32,414 bases of DNA from JAVBKB01 sp031554275 (GTDB taxonomy: Bacteria; Bacillota; Bacilli; JARBTR01): positions 1-32,414 of the forward strand of contig JAVBKB010000078.1 in the NCBI GenBank assembly GCA_031554275.1, read 5' to 3'. Of this stretch, positions 22,990-31,456 are shown piece by piece; positions within the stretch are counted from its first letter, which is position 1, and each line of letters starts with the position of its first letter. The position numbers were made by a program, and so were the translations under genes. The notes under the pieces are model-generated. The model worked only from the letters and a program-made list of their open reading frames with translations. It was not told the origin of the DNA and made no database searches.

Positions 22990-24381
22990 ATGATCGGTTT
23001 AAAAACTAGATTGGCATTAACATATGCCCTCATCACTTGTTTGGCAGTGGCTATTCTTAGCTTCACTTCGCATATTTTTTCTGATCGTTTATTCTCAAGT
23101 TATTTGAAGCAGGGGATTGAAGCACAAAATAAAGAGATTGCTGCATCCATATCTGATCAATACATGCCAAGCCTTAGTCATTTCAACATTGCATCTGTAC
23201 AAGCACTGGGCATGAGTTATCTACACGAAGGATTTATCATCACAGTTAAAGATCAAACAGGCGCAACAATCTGGGATGCTCGTAGTTGTGATATGGAGAA
23301 ATGTGAAAATATATTGCATGAAATCGAATCCAATATGAAACATGATGCAACGGCAAAACACAAGCTAGTGTCGAAAACATTCGCAATGAACAACAGCGGA
23401 ATGCAAGTTGGAGACGTTGTGATTGAAACACTAGGTCCCATTTTCTATACGAACAACGAAGCAGCCTTTATCGCCTCACTCAATAAGCTACTTATTACAT
23501 TAGGTATTTCTTCCGCTGTCCTCAGCGTTGGGATTTCCATTTTTCTAGCTAGCCGCCTATCAAAGCCAATTCTTCAAGCAGCAGCTACTGCAGAGAAGAT
23601 TGCTGAAGGTAAATGGGATGTCCGCATGGCAGAAGAGCAAAATACGACCGAGCTTCACACATTAGCACAGTCTATCAATGGTTTAGCAGCAACACTAGAG
23701 GCAGGTGAGAAGTGGCAAAAGAGATTAACAAGCGATGTTGCTCATGAACTTCGAACACCACTAACAGTATTGCAAGGGAATTTTGAAGCAATGATCGATG
23801 GTGTTATCCAGCCAACTCCCGCGCAAATTGCCAGTTGTCATGAAGAAGTGCTTCGTATGCGTAAATTGGTGGATGATTTGAAACAGTTGTCGATGATTGA
23901 GCAAGCTACAATTAAGCTGTCGAAAAAGGAATTTGACTTACAGGAATTATTACAAAATGTTTTCAATAATTTTCAGCAGAAAGCGACATCAAAGGGTATT
24001 TCTCTCCAATACAAGGGAATGCCAACCTTGATTTATGCTGATCCAGATCGGTTAACGCAGGTTTTCGTCAATCTTGTTTTCAATGCGATTAAATTTACAG
24101 ATAGCGGTAGCGTCAGCGCCGAAATTATTGAACAGTCAGAATCCTATTGTATCCGAATCAAGGACACTGGAATGGGGATTGCAGACGAAGAGCAGGCACA
24201 AATTTTTGAACGATTTTATCGGTCTGATAAGTCAAGAAGTCGAGATACTGGTGGAGCTGGAATCGGGCTTGCAATTGCTCGTTCGATAGTTGAGGCGCAT
24301 CAAGGGCAGATTCAAGTGGAGAGTAAATTAGGGCAGGGCAGCTGCTTTACAATTACATTGCCCAAGCAGAGACCAGAATAA
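22990..24381 (+). CDS. Membrane sensor histidine kinase with Cys-bearing extracellular domain
   Basis: A 463-residue kinase. TM1 lies at about 8-28, an extracellular sensor at 30-160, TM2 at 165-187 and HAMP at 188-240. The dimerisation/phosphorylation helix carries SDVAHELRTPL with His252. The ATP domain has FVNLVFNAIKF (N box, about 358-368), DTGMGIADEE (G1), FERFYRSD (F box) and GGAGIGLAIA (G2). The sensor loop contains Cys100-D-M-E-K-Cys105 followed by several His (110, 118, 124), a possible metal or redox site. GGGGGG precedes the ATG. The gene lies downstream of the response regulator; the 88-bp gap has no terminator, so they form one operon. Confidence 0.92.
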   Translation: MIGLKTRLALTYALITCLAVAILSFTSHIFSDRLFSSYLKQGIEAQNKEIAASISDQYMPSLSHFNIASVQALGMSYLHEGFIITVKDQTGATIWDARSCDMEKCENILHEIESNMKHDATAKHKLVSKTFAMNNSGMQVGDVVIETLGPIFYTNNEAAFIASLNKLLITLGISSAVLSVGISIFLASRLSKPILQAAATAEKIAEGKWDVRMAEEQNTTELHTLAQSINGLAATLEAGEKWQKRLTSDVAHELRTPLTVLQGNFEAMIDGVIQPTPAQIASCHEEVLRMRKLVDDLKQLSMIEQATIKLSKKEFDLQELLQNVFNNFQQKATSKGISLQYKGMPTLIYADPDRLTQVFVNLVFNAIKFTDSGSVSAEIIEQSESYCIRIKDTGMGIADEEQAQIFERFYRSDKSRSRDTGGAGIGLAIARSIVEAHQGQIQVESKLGQGSCFTITLPKQRPE

Positions 24382-24732
24382 AGTGTTCAATTATCAGCGG
24401 AATTGAATTTTGAAAATTGCCGCCAATATGCACTTTTTTTCAAAGTCTAATTCAATGAGAATGTTATAATTACAAATCTATATAAAAATCTCTTTTTTTA
24501 TTTCCCATTCTTCCTTTTTTTTGCTACTATAAGTCTATCAAACAACTTGATGTAACAAGCAACACAAATCAGCTTAGATTTCTTGCGAATTTATCTTTAT
24601 CTGGCTCTGCCATTTTTCCGAAAGCGACACCACATGCATGTATTGTATTGCCACTATCGTGAAAGTACCCTGTAAACAGAAATTGCTTTGCCAATCTAAC
24701 AAAAAACTTTAGAAATATTCTGAGGTGTTGAG
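24382..24732. other. Non-coding gap with pyrimidine-rich tracts
   Basis: A GCGGAATT/AATT-g-CCGC hairpin at about 24397-24423, with a T7 run 9 nt later, may end the kinase transcript. An extended -10 TGTTATAAT (24462-24470) and a second possible -10 TACTAT after two T-rich runs could serve the next gene, leaving a leader of about 200 nt. No riboswitch was recognised. Confidence 0.4.
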
Positions 24733-25506
24733 ATGAAAATTGATAAAAAGATTTACAATTATTTTCACATGCATCCAAAAGAGCGCTTTATAATAAGCCT
24801 AGGAATGGATGCTAGAGAGTTTGTAACAGGAATTAGTCGTTTTGTATCTAACATGTTATTAATACAACATCAAATCGATGATGTCTATGGATACAACGCT
24901 AATACGAAATTGAATTATCTTAATGAAAAAGAGATCGGACGTTTTCTTGAGGATACCGATTCGAAATTCAAGTGTTGTAGTTGGATAGATTTTGATGCAA
25001 AAGAAAATTTGAACGAAATAAGCGCTCAGGAATTGTCAGAACTATTGTATTTGGCGCATATGAAGCACCATTACCGCACGCCTTTCTATCCAAAGCTGAA
25101 CAATCACTTCGTCTTCTTGACAGGAGAAAACAGTTCTTACTGCAAGTTGTATTTTCGAGATTGGAGTCATGTTGCTGAGGTAATTAGCGAAAAGATCGCA
25201 ACTGGTTTCGCTAATGAGATGGTCGAGAGAAATTTCTTTGTGTTAACGAAGAAATCGTCCCATGTCAAAATTCCAAATGAAATTGTTGAAGAATTGATGA
25301 AATTGTTCCAAGAGGGGTTACTCTTTTCATTTGCCGAAGTTGAGCAAAAAAGAAATCACTATGAGATGCCACTTTGGATTATGGGCGACTATCAACATGA
25401 GGATGTGCTTGTTGAGGACTTTGCCAAAATGAAGAGAAAACAGGCTAAGTGGTACTTGATCTATTCCAAAAAGACAAAAGAATGGCAGTTAGAGCATAAT
25501 GCATGA
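24733..25506 (+). CDS. Hypothetical protein, 257 aa
   Basis: Not recognised. GAGGTG lies 6 nt before the ATG and the 257 codons are uninterrupted, so it is very likely a real gene. The product looks cytosolic: no signal or membrane segment, mixed alpha/beta, rich in aromatic residues (WIDFDAKE, WSHVAEVI, MPLWIMGDYQHEDV). A Cys-Cys pair lies near residues 79-80 and a His-rich stretch near 107-112 (AHMKHHYR). The C-terminus is basic. It stands alone between the two-component genes and ddl, with long gaps on either side, so context gives no hint of function. Confidence 0.7.
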   Translation: MKIDKKIYNYFHMHPKERFIISLGMDAREFVTGISRFVSNMLLIQHQIDDVYGYNANTKLNYLNEKEIGRFLEDTDSKFKCCSWIDFDAKENLNEISAQELSELLYLAHMKHHYRTPFYPKLNNHFVFLTGENSSYCKLYFRDWSHVAEVISEKIATGFANEMVERNFFVLTKKSSHVKIPNEIVEELMKLFQEGLLFSFAEVEQKRNHYEMPLWIMGDYQHEDVLVEDFAKMKRKQAKWYLIYSKKTKEWQLEHNA

Positions 25507-25587
25507 TTTTGCATTTATTCATTTTCATAATAAATTACTGACCAGATCAAGGCAATGCTTTGTCTGGTTTTCGCAATTTCAATGTAC

Positions 25588-25753
25588 TTTATCCTAATTA
25601 TCGATAGAAATGCAACTTAAAACTCGCTAAAATTCCCAAATACTTCGTCATAATTTCCTAGGATAGTCCCGCTATCCTTCGTAAATTATTCCTCGTCTTT
25701 GAAAATTTTATCGGGAGTTTTAAGTTACATTTCTACCGACAATTAGGATTAAA
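25588..25753. repeat. 166-bp near-palindromic hairpin element (element A)
   Basis: The left arm 25588-25634 and right arm 25704-25753 are inverted repeats, about 43 of 47-50 positions matching, including runs TAGAAATG and AACTTAAAACTC. The interior continues the symmetry: GGATAG-TCCCG-CTATCC at the tip, flanked by TAATTT/AAATTA. The ends read TTTATCCTAATT and AATTAGGATTAAA. The right end shares CGACAATTAGGAT with two other places in the window. It codes for nothing and lies in the 432-bp gap before ddl; the rest of that gap (25754-25938) shows no other clear feature. It resembles a MITE or REP-like element. Confidence 0.8.
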
Positions 25754-25938
25754 AGAAATTTCGATAAAAAAGTCTATCCCATTTTCTCTAAGAAGCGATA
25801 CAATAAAGAGTAGTACTTTTATCAGCATGACACGACATTTGTTCATGTAGAGAAGGAAATTTTCTGCTATTGTGGAATGATACAATGGAATTGCATTCAT
25901 AAATACTTGGTTACTTTATTTATAGGAGGGGAACTCAG

Positions 25939-26997
25939 ATGAAGACAAAGTTAGCATTATTATATGGTGGTAAATCTGCCGAGCATGAGGTATCACTGCA
26001 AACAGCGAAAGCTGTGATTAGTGCTTTAGACAAGGATAAATTCGAAATCCATCCGATTTATATTGATCACACTGGTAATTGGATCAGGGGATCGCTTTTG
26101 GAAACAACAGTTGAAGATGTTAAACAACTTATGTATGAGAAAAATCATGCCGACTTTTCTGTTTCACTAATTGAAGGTGATGCAACCGGTATTGATGTTG
26201 TGTTCCCATTGCTACATGGGCCAAATGGCGAGGATGGTACAGTTCAAGGACTGCTCGAGCTATTGAATTTACCTTATGTAGGGAATGGCGTACTTGCATC
26301 ATCAGCTGGCATGGACAAAATAATCATGAAAAATATCTTTGCACAAGCCGGTTTACGGCAAGCGAAGTACCTTTCTTTCCGAAGAAGCGATTGGAATGCA
26401 GAGAAAGCGCTTTGCTACAAACAGATTGATGAACAATTAGGGTACCCTTGTTTTGTGAAACCCGTTAATCTTGGTTCAAGCGTAGGGATTAGTAAATGCA
26501 CTACCCGAGATCAACTAGAGGCAGCGTTCGAAGTGGCATTCCAATTTGATCGAAAGGTCATTGTCGAGGAAGGCATACTTGGTAGAGAAATTGAAATCGG
26601 CGTCATGGGAAATGATTATCCTGAATGCTCGGTTGCGGGCGAATTGGTGTTAAAGAAAGATTTCTACGACTACAAGGCCAAATATGTTGATGGTGATACA
26701 GGACTGATTGTTCCAGCAGAAATGACTGATGAACAATACAAAGAGCTAGTATCTATGGCGAAAATAGCATTTAAAGCACTTGATTGCTCAGGATTAGTCA
26801 GAGCAGATTTCTTTTTAGGAAACGATCAGAAATTGTATATTAACGAAGTAAATACTATGCCTGGCTTTACACCCTTCAGTATGTTTCCACTTTTGTGGCA
26901 GGAATCAGGTGTGAATTACGCAGAATTAATTGAGAGATTGGTGCAACTCGCAATCGAAAGACATCAAGAAAAACAATTGATTAAATACACTTTTTAA
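25939..26997 (+). CDS. ddl: D-alanine--D-alanine ligase
   Basis: Makes D-Ala-D-Ala with ATP for peptidoglycan precursors. It has 352 residues, the DdlA-like length. Key motifs are GGKSAEHEVSL (10-20, substrate Glu15), HGPNGEDG (93-100), KPVNLGSSVGISK (ATP grasp), and the omega loop FYDYKAKY near 240-250, and INEVNTMPGFTPFSMFP at the C-terminal metal site. In the omega loop the Tyr of AKY is kept; depsipeptide ligases linked to vancomycin resistance have Phe there, so a normal D-Ala-D-Ala product is expected. AGGAGGGG precedes the ATG. murF follows 34 bp downstream, so the two form an operon in pathway order. Confidence 0.96.
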   Translation: MKTKLALLYGGKSAEHEVSLQTAKAVISALDKDKFEIHPIYIDHTGNWIRGSLLETTVEDVKQLMYEKNHADFSVSLIEGDATGIDVVFPLLHGPNGEDGTVQGLLELLNLPYVGNGVLASSAGMDKIIMKNIFAQAGLRQAKYLSFRRSDWNAEKALCYKQIDEQLGYPCFVKPVNLGSSVGISKCTTRDQLEAAFEVAFQFDRKVIVEEGILGREIEIGVMGNDYPECSVAGELVLKKDFYDYKAKYVDGDTGLIVPAEMTDEQYKELVSMAKIAFKALDCSGLVRADFFLGNDQKLYINEVNTMPGFTPFSMFPLLWQESGVNYAELIERLVQLAIERHQEKQLIKYTF

Positions 26998-27031
26998 TAA
27001 AAGAGATACAGAACGAATTGTAGGAGAAGAA

Positions 27032-28390
27032 ATGATTAATAAAACTTTGGGCGAAATAGCAGCTTTAATTGCAGGGGAAGTGGATGAGAAATTCCAAGAT
27101 GTGAAGATATCAGGCGTGTCAAAGGACACGAGAACGATTGAAAAGGGAAACTTGTATATCCCACTTCGTGGTGAAAACATGGATGGACATCAATATGTCA
27201 TTCAGGCATTTTCAGCAGGTGCAACTGCTGCATTATGGGAAAATAGCGTCGAGAATCCGCCAAAGAATGTCCCCTTGTTATTTGTTGACGATGCGCTAGA
27301 AGCTTTGCAGGATTTAGCAAAAGAATATTTGGCGAGACTTTCTGCTGTTGTGATTGGGATTACAGGCAGTAACGGCAAAACCACAACGAAGGATTTAATT
27401 GCCACGCTTTTGGGTCAAACTTTTACCATTCACAAAACTTCTGGTAATTATAATAATCATATTGGCTTGCCTCTGACAGTGCTTTCAGCGCCCAAGGACT
27501 GCGAAGCATTAATTCTTGAAATGGGTATGAGTGCGAAGGGGGAGATTTCTTTCCTTTCTAAATTGGCTAGACCTCATATTGCCGTAATCACGAATGTTGG
27601 CGAATCGCATATGAAGGACTTAGGCTCTCGGGAAGGTATTGCAGACGCAAAATGCGAAATCGTTGATGGCCTGCAAGAAGACGGTGTCCTTTTCTATAAT
27701 GGTGATGAACCACTCTTGCAAGAAAGGCTGACGATGATTTCCAGAAGACAATCTTTTGGTAGCGAAGCAACAAATGACTATTTCCCTGAACATGTGAAGA
27801 TCGAGGCGGAAGGAACAAGTTTCTCAGTGTCGGAGCATGAACTGTTTCTACCAGTGCTTGGAGAGCATAACGTCCTGAATGCAGTTGCTGCGATCGCAGT
27901 GGCGAATGAATTCAACATGTCGTGGGAAGAAATTGCTACTGGGCTTAAGCAGGTGAAGCTCACAAATATGCGAAGTGAACTGCTGCAAGGAAAAAAAGAC
28001 GAAATCATTCTCAACGATGCCTATAATGCAAGTCCAACATCAATGAGGGCTGCAATTAAACTAACCCAGAGCTTACGGAATTTCAACCGAAAAATAGTTG
28101 TCTTAGGTGATATGTTAGAACTAGGCAGTAATGAAGAGGCTTTTCATGAGGAAATCGGAAATATGTTGGACCCACAGGAAATCGACTTTGTCTTCACAGT
28201 GGGTAAGCTAGGCAAATTCATTGCAGATGCTGCTTTAAACAAATTCCCGCAAGACCGTGTTTTTCATTTCGATAATTCTGAAGAATTGGCAAAACAGTTG
28301 AAGGACATTTCTGCTGCCAATGATCTTATTCTTTTTAAAGCATCTAGAGGAATGAAGCTGGAAACGATTATTGAAACATTGCAGCAATAA
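27032..28390 (+). CDS. murF: UDP-MurNAc-tripeptide D-Ala-D-Ala ligase
   Basis: Adds the D-Ala-D-Ala made by Ddl to the UDP-MurNAc-tripeptide, completing the cytoplasmic pentapeptide precursor. It has 452 residues with the Mur ligase three-domain layout: N-terminal UDP-binding domain (VSKDTRTIEKGNLYIPLRGENMDG split near 29-52), central ATPase with GITGSNGKTTTKD (about 109-121), the TSGNYNNHIGLPLT substrate segment, and the C-terminal domain with NDAYNASPTSMRAA. AGGAG precedes the ATG. It is co-transcribed with ddl. Confidence 0.96.
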   Translation: MINKTLGEIAALIAGEVDEKFQDVKISGVSKDTRTIEKGNLYIPLRGENMDGHQYVIQAFSAGATAALWENSVENPPKNVPLLFVDDALEALQDLAKEYLARLSAVVIGITGSNGKTTTKDLIATLLGQTFTIHKTSGNYNNHIGLPLTVLSAPKDCEALILEMGMSAKGEISFLSKLARPHIAVITNVGESHMKDLGSREGIADAKCEIVDGLQEDGVLFYNGDEPLLQERLTMISRRQSFGSEATNDYFPEHVKIEAEGTSFSVSEHELFLPVLGEHNVLNAVAAIAVANEFNMSWEEIATGLKQVKLTNMRSELLQGKKDEIILNDAYNASPTSMRAAIKLTQSLRNFNRKIVVLGDMLELGSNEEAFHEEIGNMLDPQEIDFVFTVGKLGKFIADAALNKFPQDRVFHFDNSEELAKQLKDISAANDLILFKASRGMKLETIIETLQQ

Positions 28391-28466
28391 ATAAGCAACT
28401 CCGTGCGTTAACACCTAGATAGAATTTTTGTCGTATTTCCTAGGAAATAATCGAGGGGGTGCGCAA

Positions 28467-28547
28467 ATGGGTAACTATCGTCTATTGTCGACACGATCCC
28501 AATGCCTGATGAAGGATTCGGACTTTTCAATTAGAGTGCTAAGATAG
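28467..28547 (+). CDS. Candidate 26-aa small ORF (unverified)
   Basis: A 27-codon frame in the gap between murF and the hydrolase gene. GAGGGGGTG lies 7 nt before its ATG, a stronger ribosome binding site than many annotated genes here have. The peptide is basic and has one Cys. Just upstream, TTTCCTAGGAAA (28436-28447) is a perfect palindrome resembling the interior of element A. No homologue is recognised; it could be a leader peptide for the next gene. Confidence 0.25.
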   Translation: MGNYRLLSTRSQCLMKDSDFSIRVLR

Positions 28548-28676
28548 CCAGAGATTGGTGATACTAACCTTGGAAGTTAAATGTGAAACCGGTTTCCTGA
28601 TTAAAGCATCAAGTTGATTGTCAGGAAACACGTAAAGCATTTGAAAATATATAAAAGATTTGAAAAAGGTGATCTT

Positions 28677-29369
28677 ATGATAGGATGTCTTGTCATACAT
28701 GGATTTACAGGTAATCCATACGAAGTGGAACCGTTGACAACATTTCTGCAGGACAAAACCACTTGGAAAATAGTTATTCCAACTTTGCCTGGGCATGAAA
28801 AGGGTGGATCGTTACATGGCGTTAAGTTTACTGAATGGATTGGGGCGGCAGAGTTAGAGTTAACGAAACTAATGCAAGAATGTGACAAAGTGTATCTGAT
28901 CGGATTTTCAATGGGTGGATTGATTTGCGGAATCCTTGCGGCAAAGTATCCAGTGCATAAATTAGTTCTACTTAGTGCTGCATACTACTATATTGCCCCC
29001 AAACAACAGTTTATTGAAGCTCAGAAGTTGTTCAATGACTTCCGTAAAAGGGTACATAAAGAAAACTTGTTCTACAAACGATTGAAATCGAAAAGAAATC
29101 GAATAAGCCCTTCTGTCATTAGAGAGTTTCAGAAACTCGTGCATTCTCACCGCTCTGTTTATAGCAACATTCATGTGCCAACACTCATTGCTCATGGAAT
29201 GGTGGATGGTGTTGTGCCAGTGAGAAGCTCGAAGCGCATCTATCAAAGCCTTGCTACAGAGAATAAATCGATCCTTTGGATTGATGAAGCTAATCATTTG
29301 ATTTGTCGCTGCAAGAGTAGAAATGTCCTCTGTCAACAAGTACTTCACTTTCTCGAAAAAACGTCATAA
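28677..29369 (+). CDS. Alpha/beta hydrolase, Est30-type carboxylesterase
   Basis: A 230-residue serine esterase expected to cleave short acyl esters in the cytosol. The oxyanion region HGFTGNP is at 8-14, the nucleophile elbow GFSMGG holds Ser78, and the acid and base are Asp177 (HGMVDGVV) and His207 (EANHLI). This order and length fit the Est30/YvaK family, which has a small helical lid near 110-150. The frame is open from a TTG at 28614, but AAAGGTGA precedes the ATG at 28677 and the fold begins there. A hydrolase gene after murF is also seen in Listeria, so the order is an old one. Confidence 0.88.
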   Translation: MIGCLVIHGFTGNPYEVEPLTTFLQDKTTWKIVIPTLPGHEKGGSLHGVKFTEWIGAAELELTKLMQECDKVYLIGFSMGGLICGILAAKYPVHKLVLLSAAYYYIAPKQQFIEAQKLFNDFRKRVHKENLFYKRLKSKRNRISPSVIREFQKLVHSHRSVYSNIHVPTLIAHGMVDGVVPVRSSKRIYQSLATENKSILWIDEANHLICRCKSRNVLCQQVLHFLEKTS

Positions 29370-29480
29370 AAACATATTAGTGAAGATTTTGTTTTAAGTG
29401 AAAACAACTATTGAAAGGCCTTACAGACTAGCATATCTGAAAAAATAATTCGACTAGCTCAACAAAATAGCTCAATGTAG

Positions 29481-29509
29481 TTGCAAAATAGTCGCAAAGG
29501 TGGTATTAT
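29481..29509 (+). promoter_or_regulatory. Promoter of cshA
   Basis: A -35 TTGCAA (29481-29486) and a -10 TATTAT (29504-29509), 17 bp apart. Transcription should begin near 29516, giving a structured leader of about 130 nt. Confidence 0.6.
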
Positions 29510-29546
29510 TGCATTCTGTAAGCATCGCGACATCTTTCTTGAATAG

Positions 29547-29583
29547 ATGCAGCTCAAAGATAGTTTGAGCGGCATATTTTTTT
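29547..29583 (+). terminator. First intrinsic terminator in the cshA leader
   Basis: ATGC-a-GCTCAAA (29547-29558) pairs with TTTGAGC-g-GCAT (29564-29575), an 11-bp stem with one mismatch, followed by a T7 run (29577-29583). It lies inside the untranslated leader, downstream of the predicted promoter. Confidence 0.8.
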
Positions 29584-29597
29584 GGTTTAGTCTTCGG

Positions 29598-29625
29598 TTC
29601 CGATGCTTTTGTATCGGAATTTTTT
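29598..29625 (+). terminator. Second intrinsic terminator in the cshA leader
   Basis: TTCCGAT (29598-29604) pairs perfectly with ATCGGAA (29613-29619), followed by T6. It ends only a few nt before the cshA RBS. AAGCATCG at the very 5' end of the leader (29520-29527) is complementary to CGATGCTT (29601-29608), which includes part of the stem and loop, so an alternative antiterminating pairing is possible. Confidence 0.8.
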
Positions 29626-29644
29626 ATATAAAAGGAGAAATGGA

Positions 29645-31273
29645 ATGACTTTATTTAATGATTTAGGAATTAGTAAATCAACATTGAGAGCAATTGAGAA
29701 AATGGGATTTGAAGAGGCAACACCCATTCAATCAGAAACAATACCTCTAGCACTTGCTGGTGGAGATGTGATTGGACAAGCACAGACTGGAACAGGGAAA
29801 ACGGTAGCATTCGGTGTGCCAATGATTGAAAAGATCAATCCCAAAGTAGATGCGGTGCAAGGACTAATTATTGCGCCTACACGAGAATTAGCAATCCAAG
29901 TATCAGAGGAACTATATAAACTGGGTAGTGATCAACGCATTCGTGTGTTAAGCGTATTTGGTGGACAAGATATTTCAAGACAAATTCGTGCATTGAAGAA
30001 GGCTCCTCATATTATTGTGGGTACTCCTGGAAGATTGCTTGATCATATTAATCGCCGGACTGTACACTTAAATACAGTTCGAACAGTGGTTCTTGATGAA
30101 GCAGATGAAATGTTAAACATGGGATTCATTGAAGATATCGAGGCAATTCTTGCACAAGTACCTGACGAGCATCAAACATTGCTCTTCTCAGCAACAATGC
30201 CAGAACCAATTCGTCGAATTGCTAGTCGGTTTATGAATGAGCCTCAAACAGTGAAAATCAAGACAAAAGAAATGACAGTTTCTCTTATTAGCCAGTATTA
30301 TGTTCGTGTTTCTGAACGTGAGAAGTTTGATGCATTCACAAGATTATTGGACATTCATACACCTGAGTTAGCAATTGTTTTCGGTAGAACAAAGCGTCGT
30401 GTAGACGAATTAGTCGATGCGCTTTCCGTTCGTGGGTACAACGCTGATGGGATTCATGGTGATCTTACGCAAACAAAACGATTGCAGGTACTGAAGAAGT
30501 TTAAAGAAGGTGGCGTTGAAATACTTGTTGCAACTGATGTAGCTGCACGTGGATTAGATATTTCAGGCGTTTCACATGTCTACAACTTTGATATTCCACA
30601 AGACCCTGAGTCTTATGTCCATCGTATAGGACGTACTGGACGAGCAGGAAAAGAAGGTATGGCCATTACTTTTGTGAATCCGCGAGAGATGTCATACTTA
30701 GAGATTGTTGAAAAAACAACAAAGCGCAAAATGGAAAGATTGCAACCACCGACTGCAACAGATGCCTTAGAGAGCCAACGAAAACAAACGATAGAAAAGA
30801 TTATCACATCAATTCATCAAGATGATTTGTCTGCATACATCAGTTTATCGGAGCAATTACTTGAAGAAGCATCACATGAACAGGTAATCGCTGCTTGTAT
30901 GAAACTAATTATTAAAGAACCTGATGAAAAGCCAGTTAGCATCACCGAAGAAAGACCACTTCCTTTCAAAAGAGTTTCAGGGTCAAACGACTATAACCGC
31001 AATCGGAGTCGTGATACTAGAAGTGGTAGTGGCGGTGGTGGTTATAATCGCAGTGGAGATCGTCGCCGTACTGGTGAAGGGGACCGAAAGCGCACCTATA
31101 ACGATAGTAGTCGCCGATCAAGTGATAGTGCACGTCCAACAAGCGAAGGTCGCCGTTCAAGTGATACCGCACGACCAAGCGAAGGTCGTCGTTATACTGA
31201 TCGTCGTCCTAGTGACCGCACTTACTCAAATAATCGTAAAAACAGTAACAGTAGTAGCAGCACTAAAGAATAA
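29645..31273 (+). CDS. cshA: DEAD-box RNA helicase CshA
   Basis: An ATP-dependent RNA helicase involved in RNA turnover, ribosome assembly and cold growth. It has 542 residues. The Q motif (GFEEATPIQ) is near 21-29, motif I AQTGTGKT at 46-52, then PTRELAIQ, GTPGR, DEAD in VVLDEADEML, SAT, and in domain 2 ATDVAARGLD and HRIGRTGRAG. A dimerisation region and an RNA-binding Arg/Ser/Gly-rich tail (about residues 455-542, with repeated SEGRR and SSDxARP) follow. The ATG at 29645 has AAAGGAG before it; the frame is open from 29603, but that is inside the leader terminator. Two intrinsic terminators in the leader suggest attenuation, as is known for some cold-induced genes. Confidence 0.95.
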   Translation: MTLFNDLGISKSTLRAIEKMGFEEATPIQSETIPLALAGGDVIGQAQTGTGKTVAFGVPMIEKINPKVDAVQGLIIAPTRELAIQVSEELYKLGSDQRIRVLSVFGGQDISRQIRALKKAPHIIVGTPGRLLDHINRRTVHLNTVRTVVLDEADEMLNMGFIEDIEAILAQVPDEHQTLLFSATMPEPIRRIASRFMNEPQTVKIKTKEMTVSLISQYYVRVSEREKFDAFTRLLDIHTPELAIVFGRTKRRVDELVDALSVRGYNADGIHGDLTQTKRLQVLKKFKEGGVEILVATDVAARGLDISGVSHVYNFDIPQDPESYVHRIGRTGRAGKEGMAITFVNPREMSYLEIVEKTTKRKMERLQPPTATDALESQRKQTIEKIITSIHQDDLSAYISLSEQLLEEASHEQVIAACMKLIIKEPDEKPVSITEERPLPFKRVSGSNDYNRNRSRDTRSGSGGGGYNRSGDRRRTGEGDRKRTYNDSSRRSSDSARPTSEGRRSSDTARPSEGRRYTDRRPSDRTYSNNRKNSNSSSSTKE

Positions 31274-31295
31274 TCGGTTTATAATATCACAATTG

Positions 31296-31318
31296 GCTCC
31301 CGCCTTCGGGAGCTTTTT
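31296..31318 (+). terminator. Intrinsic terminator after cshA
   Basis: GCTCCCG (31296-31302) and CGGGAGC (31307-31313) with a CCTT loop, then T5. Confidence 0.9.
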
Positions 31319-31456
31319 GTTTCGGCATTATGGGATCAAAATCACAAATCATCTTCAGTTTCCCCATTTCTACTCCGTATTTTTAACCGGAAACGGGATA
31401 GGATGTTATAATTCACTTATTCTATTTGTGATTACAATTGTAGGAGTGTGCTGAAC

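Noticed and set aside
24569..24778. Minus-strand 69-codon frame overlapping the start of the 24733 gene
   Set aside because: Its residues look fairly protein-like, but it has no clear RBS, overlaps the start of a well-supported gene and extends over the probable promoter region.
25939..26997. Possible D-Ala-D-Lac type ligase (vancomycin resistance)
   Set aside because: The omega-loop Tyr (AKY) of D-Ala-D-Ala ligases is present and no vanH or vanX genes are nearby.
31000..31270. Repetitive DNA in the 3' part of cshA
   Set aside because: Explained by the Arg/Ser/Gly-rich RNA-binding tail of the helicase, a normal feature of this family.
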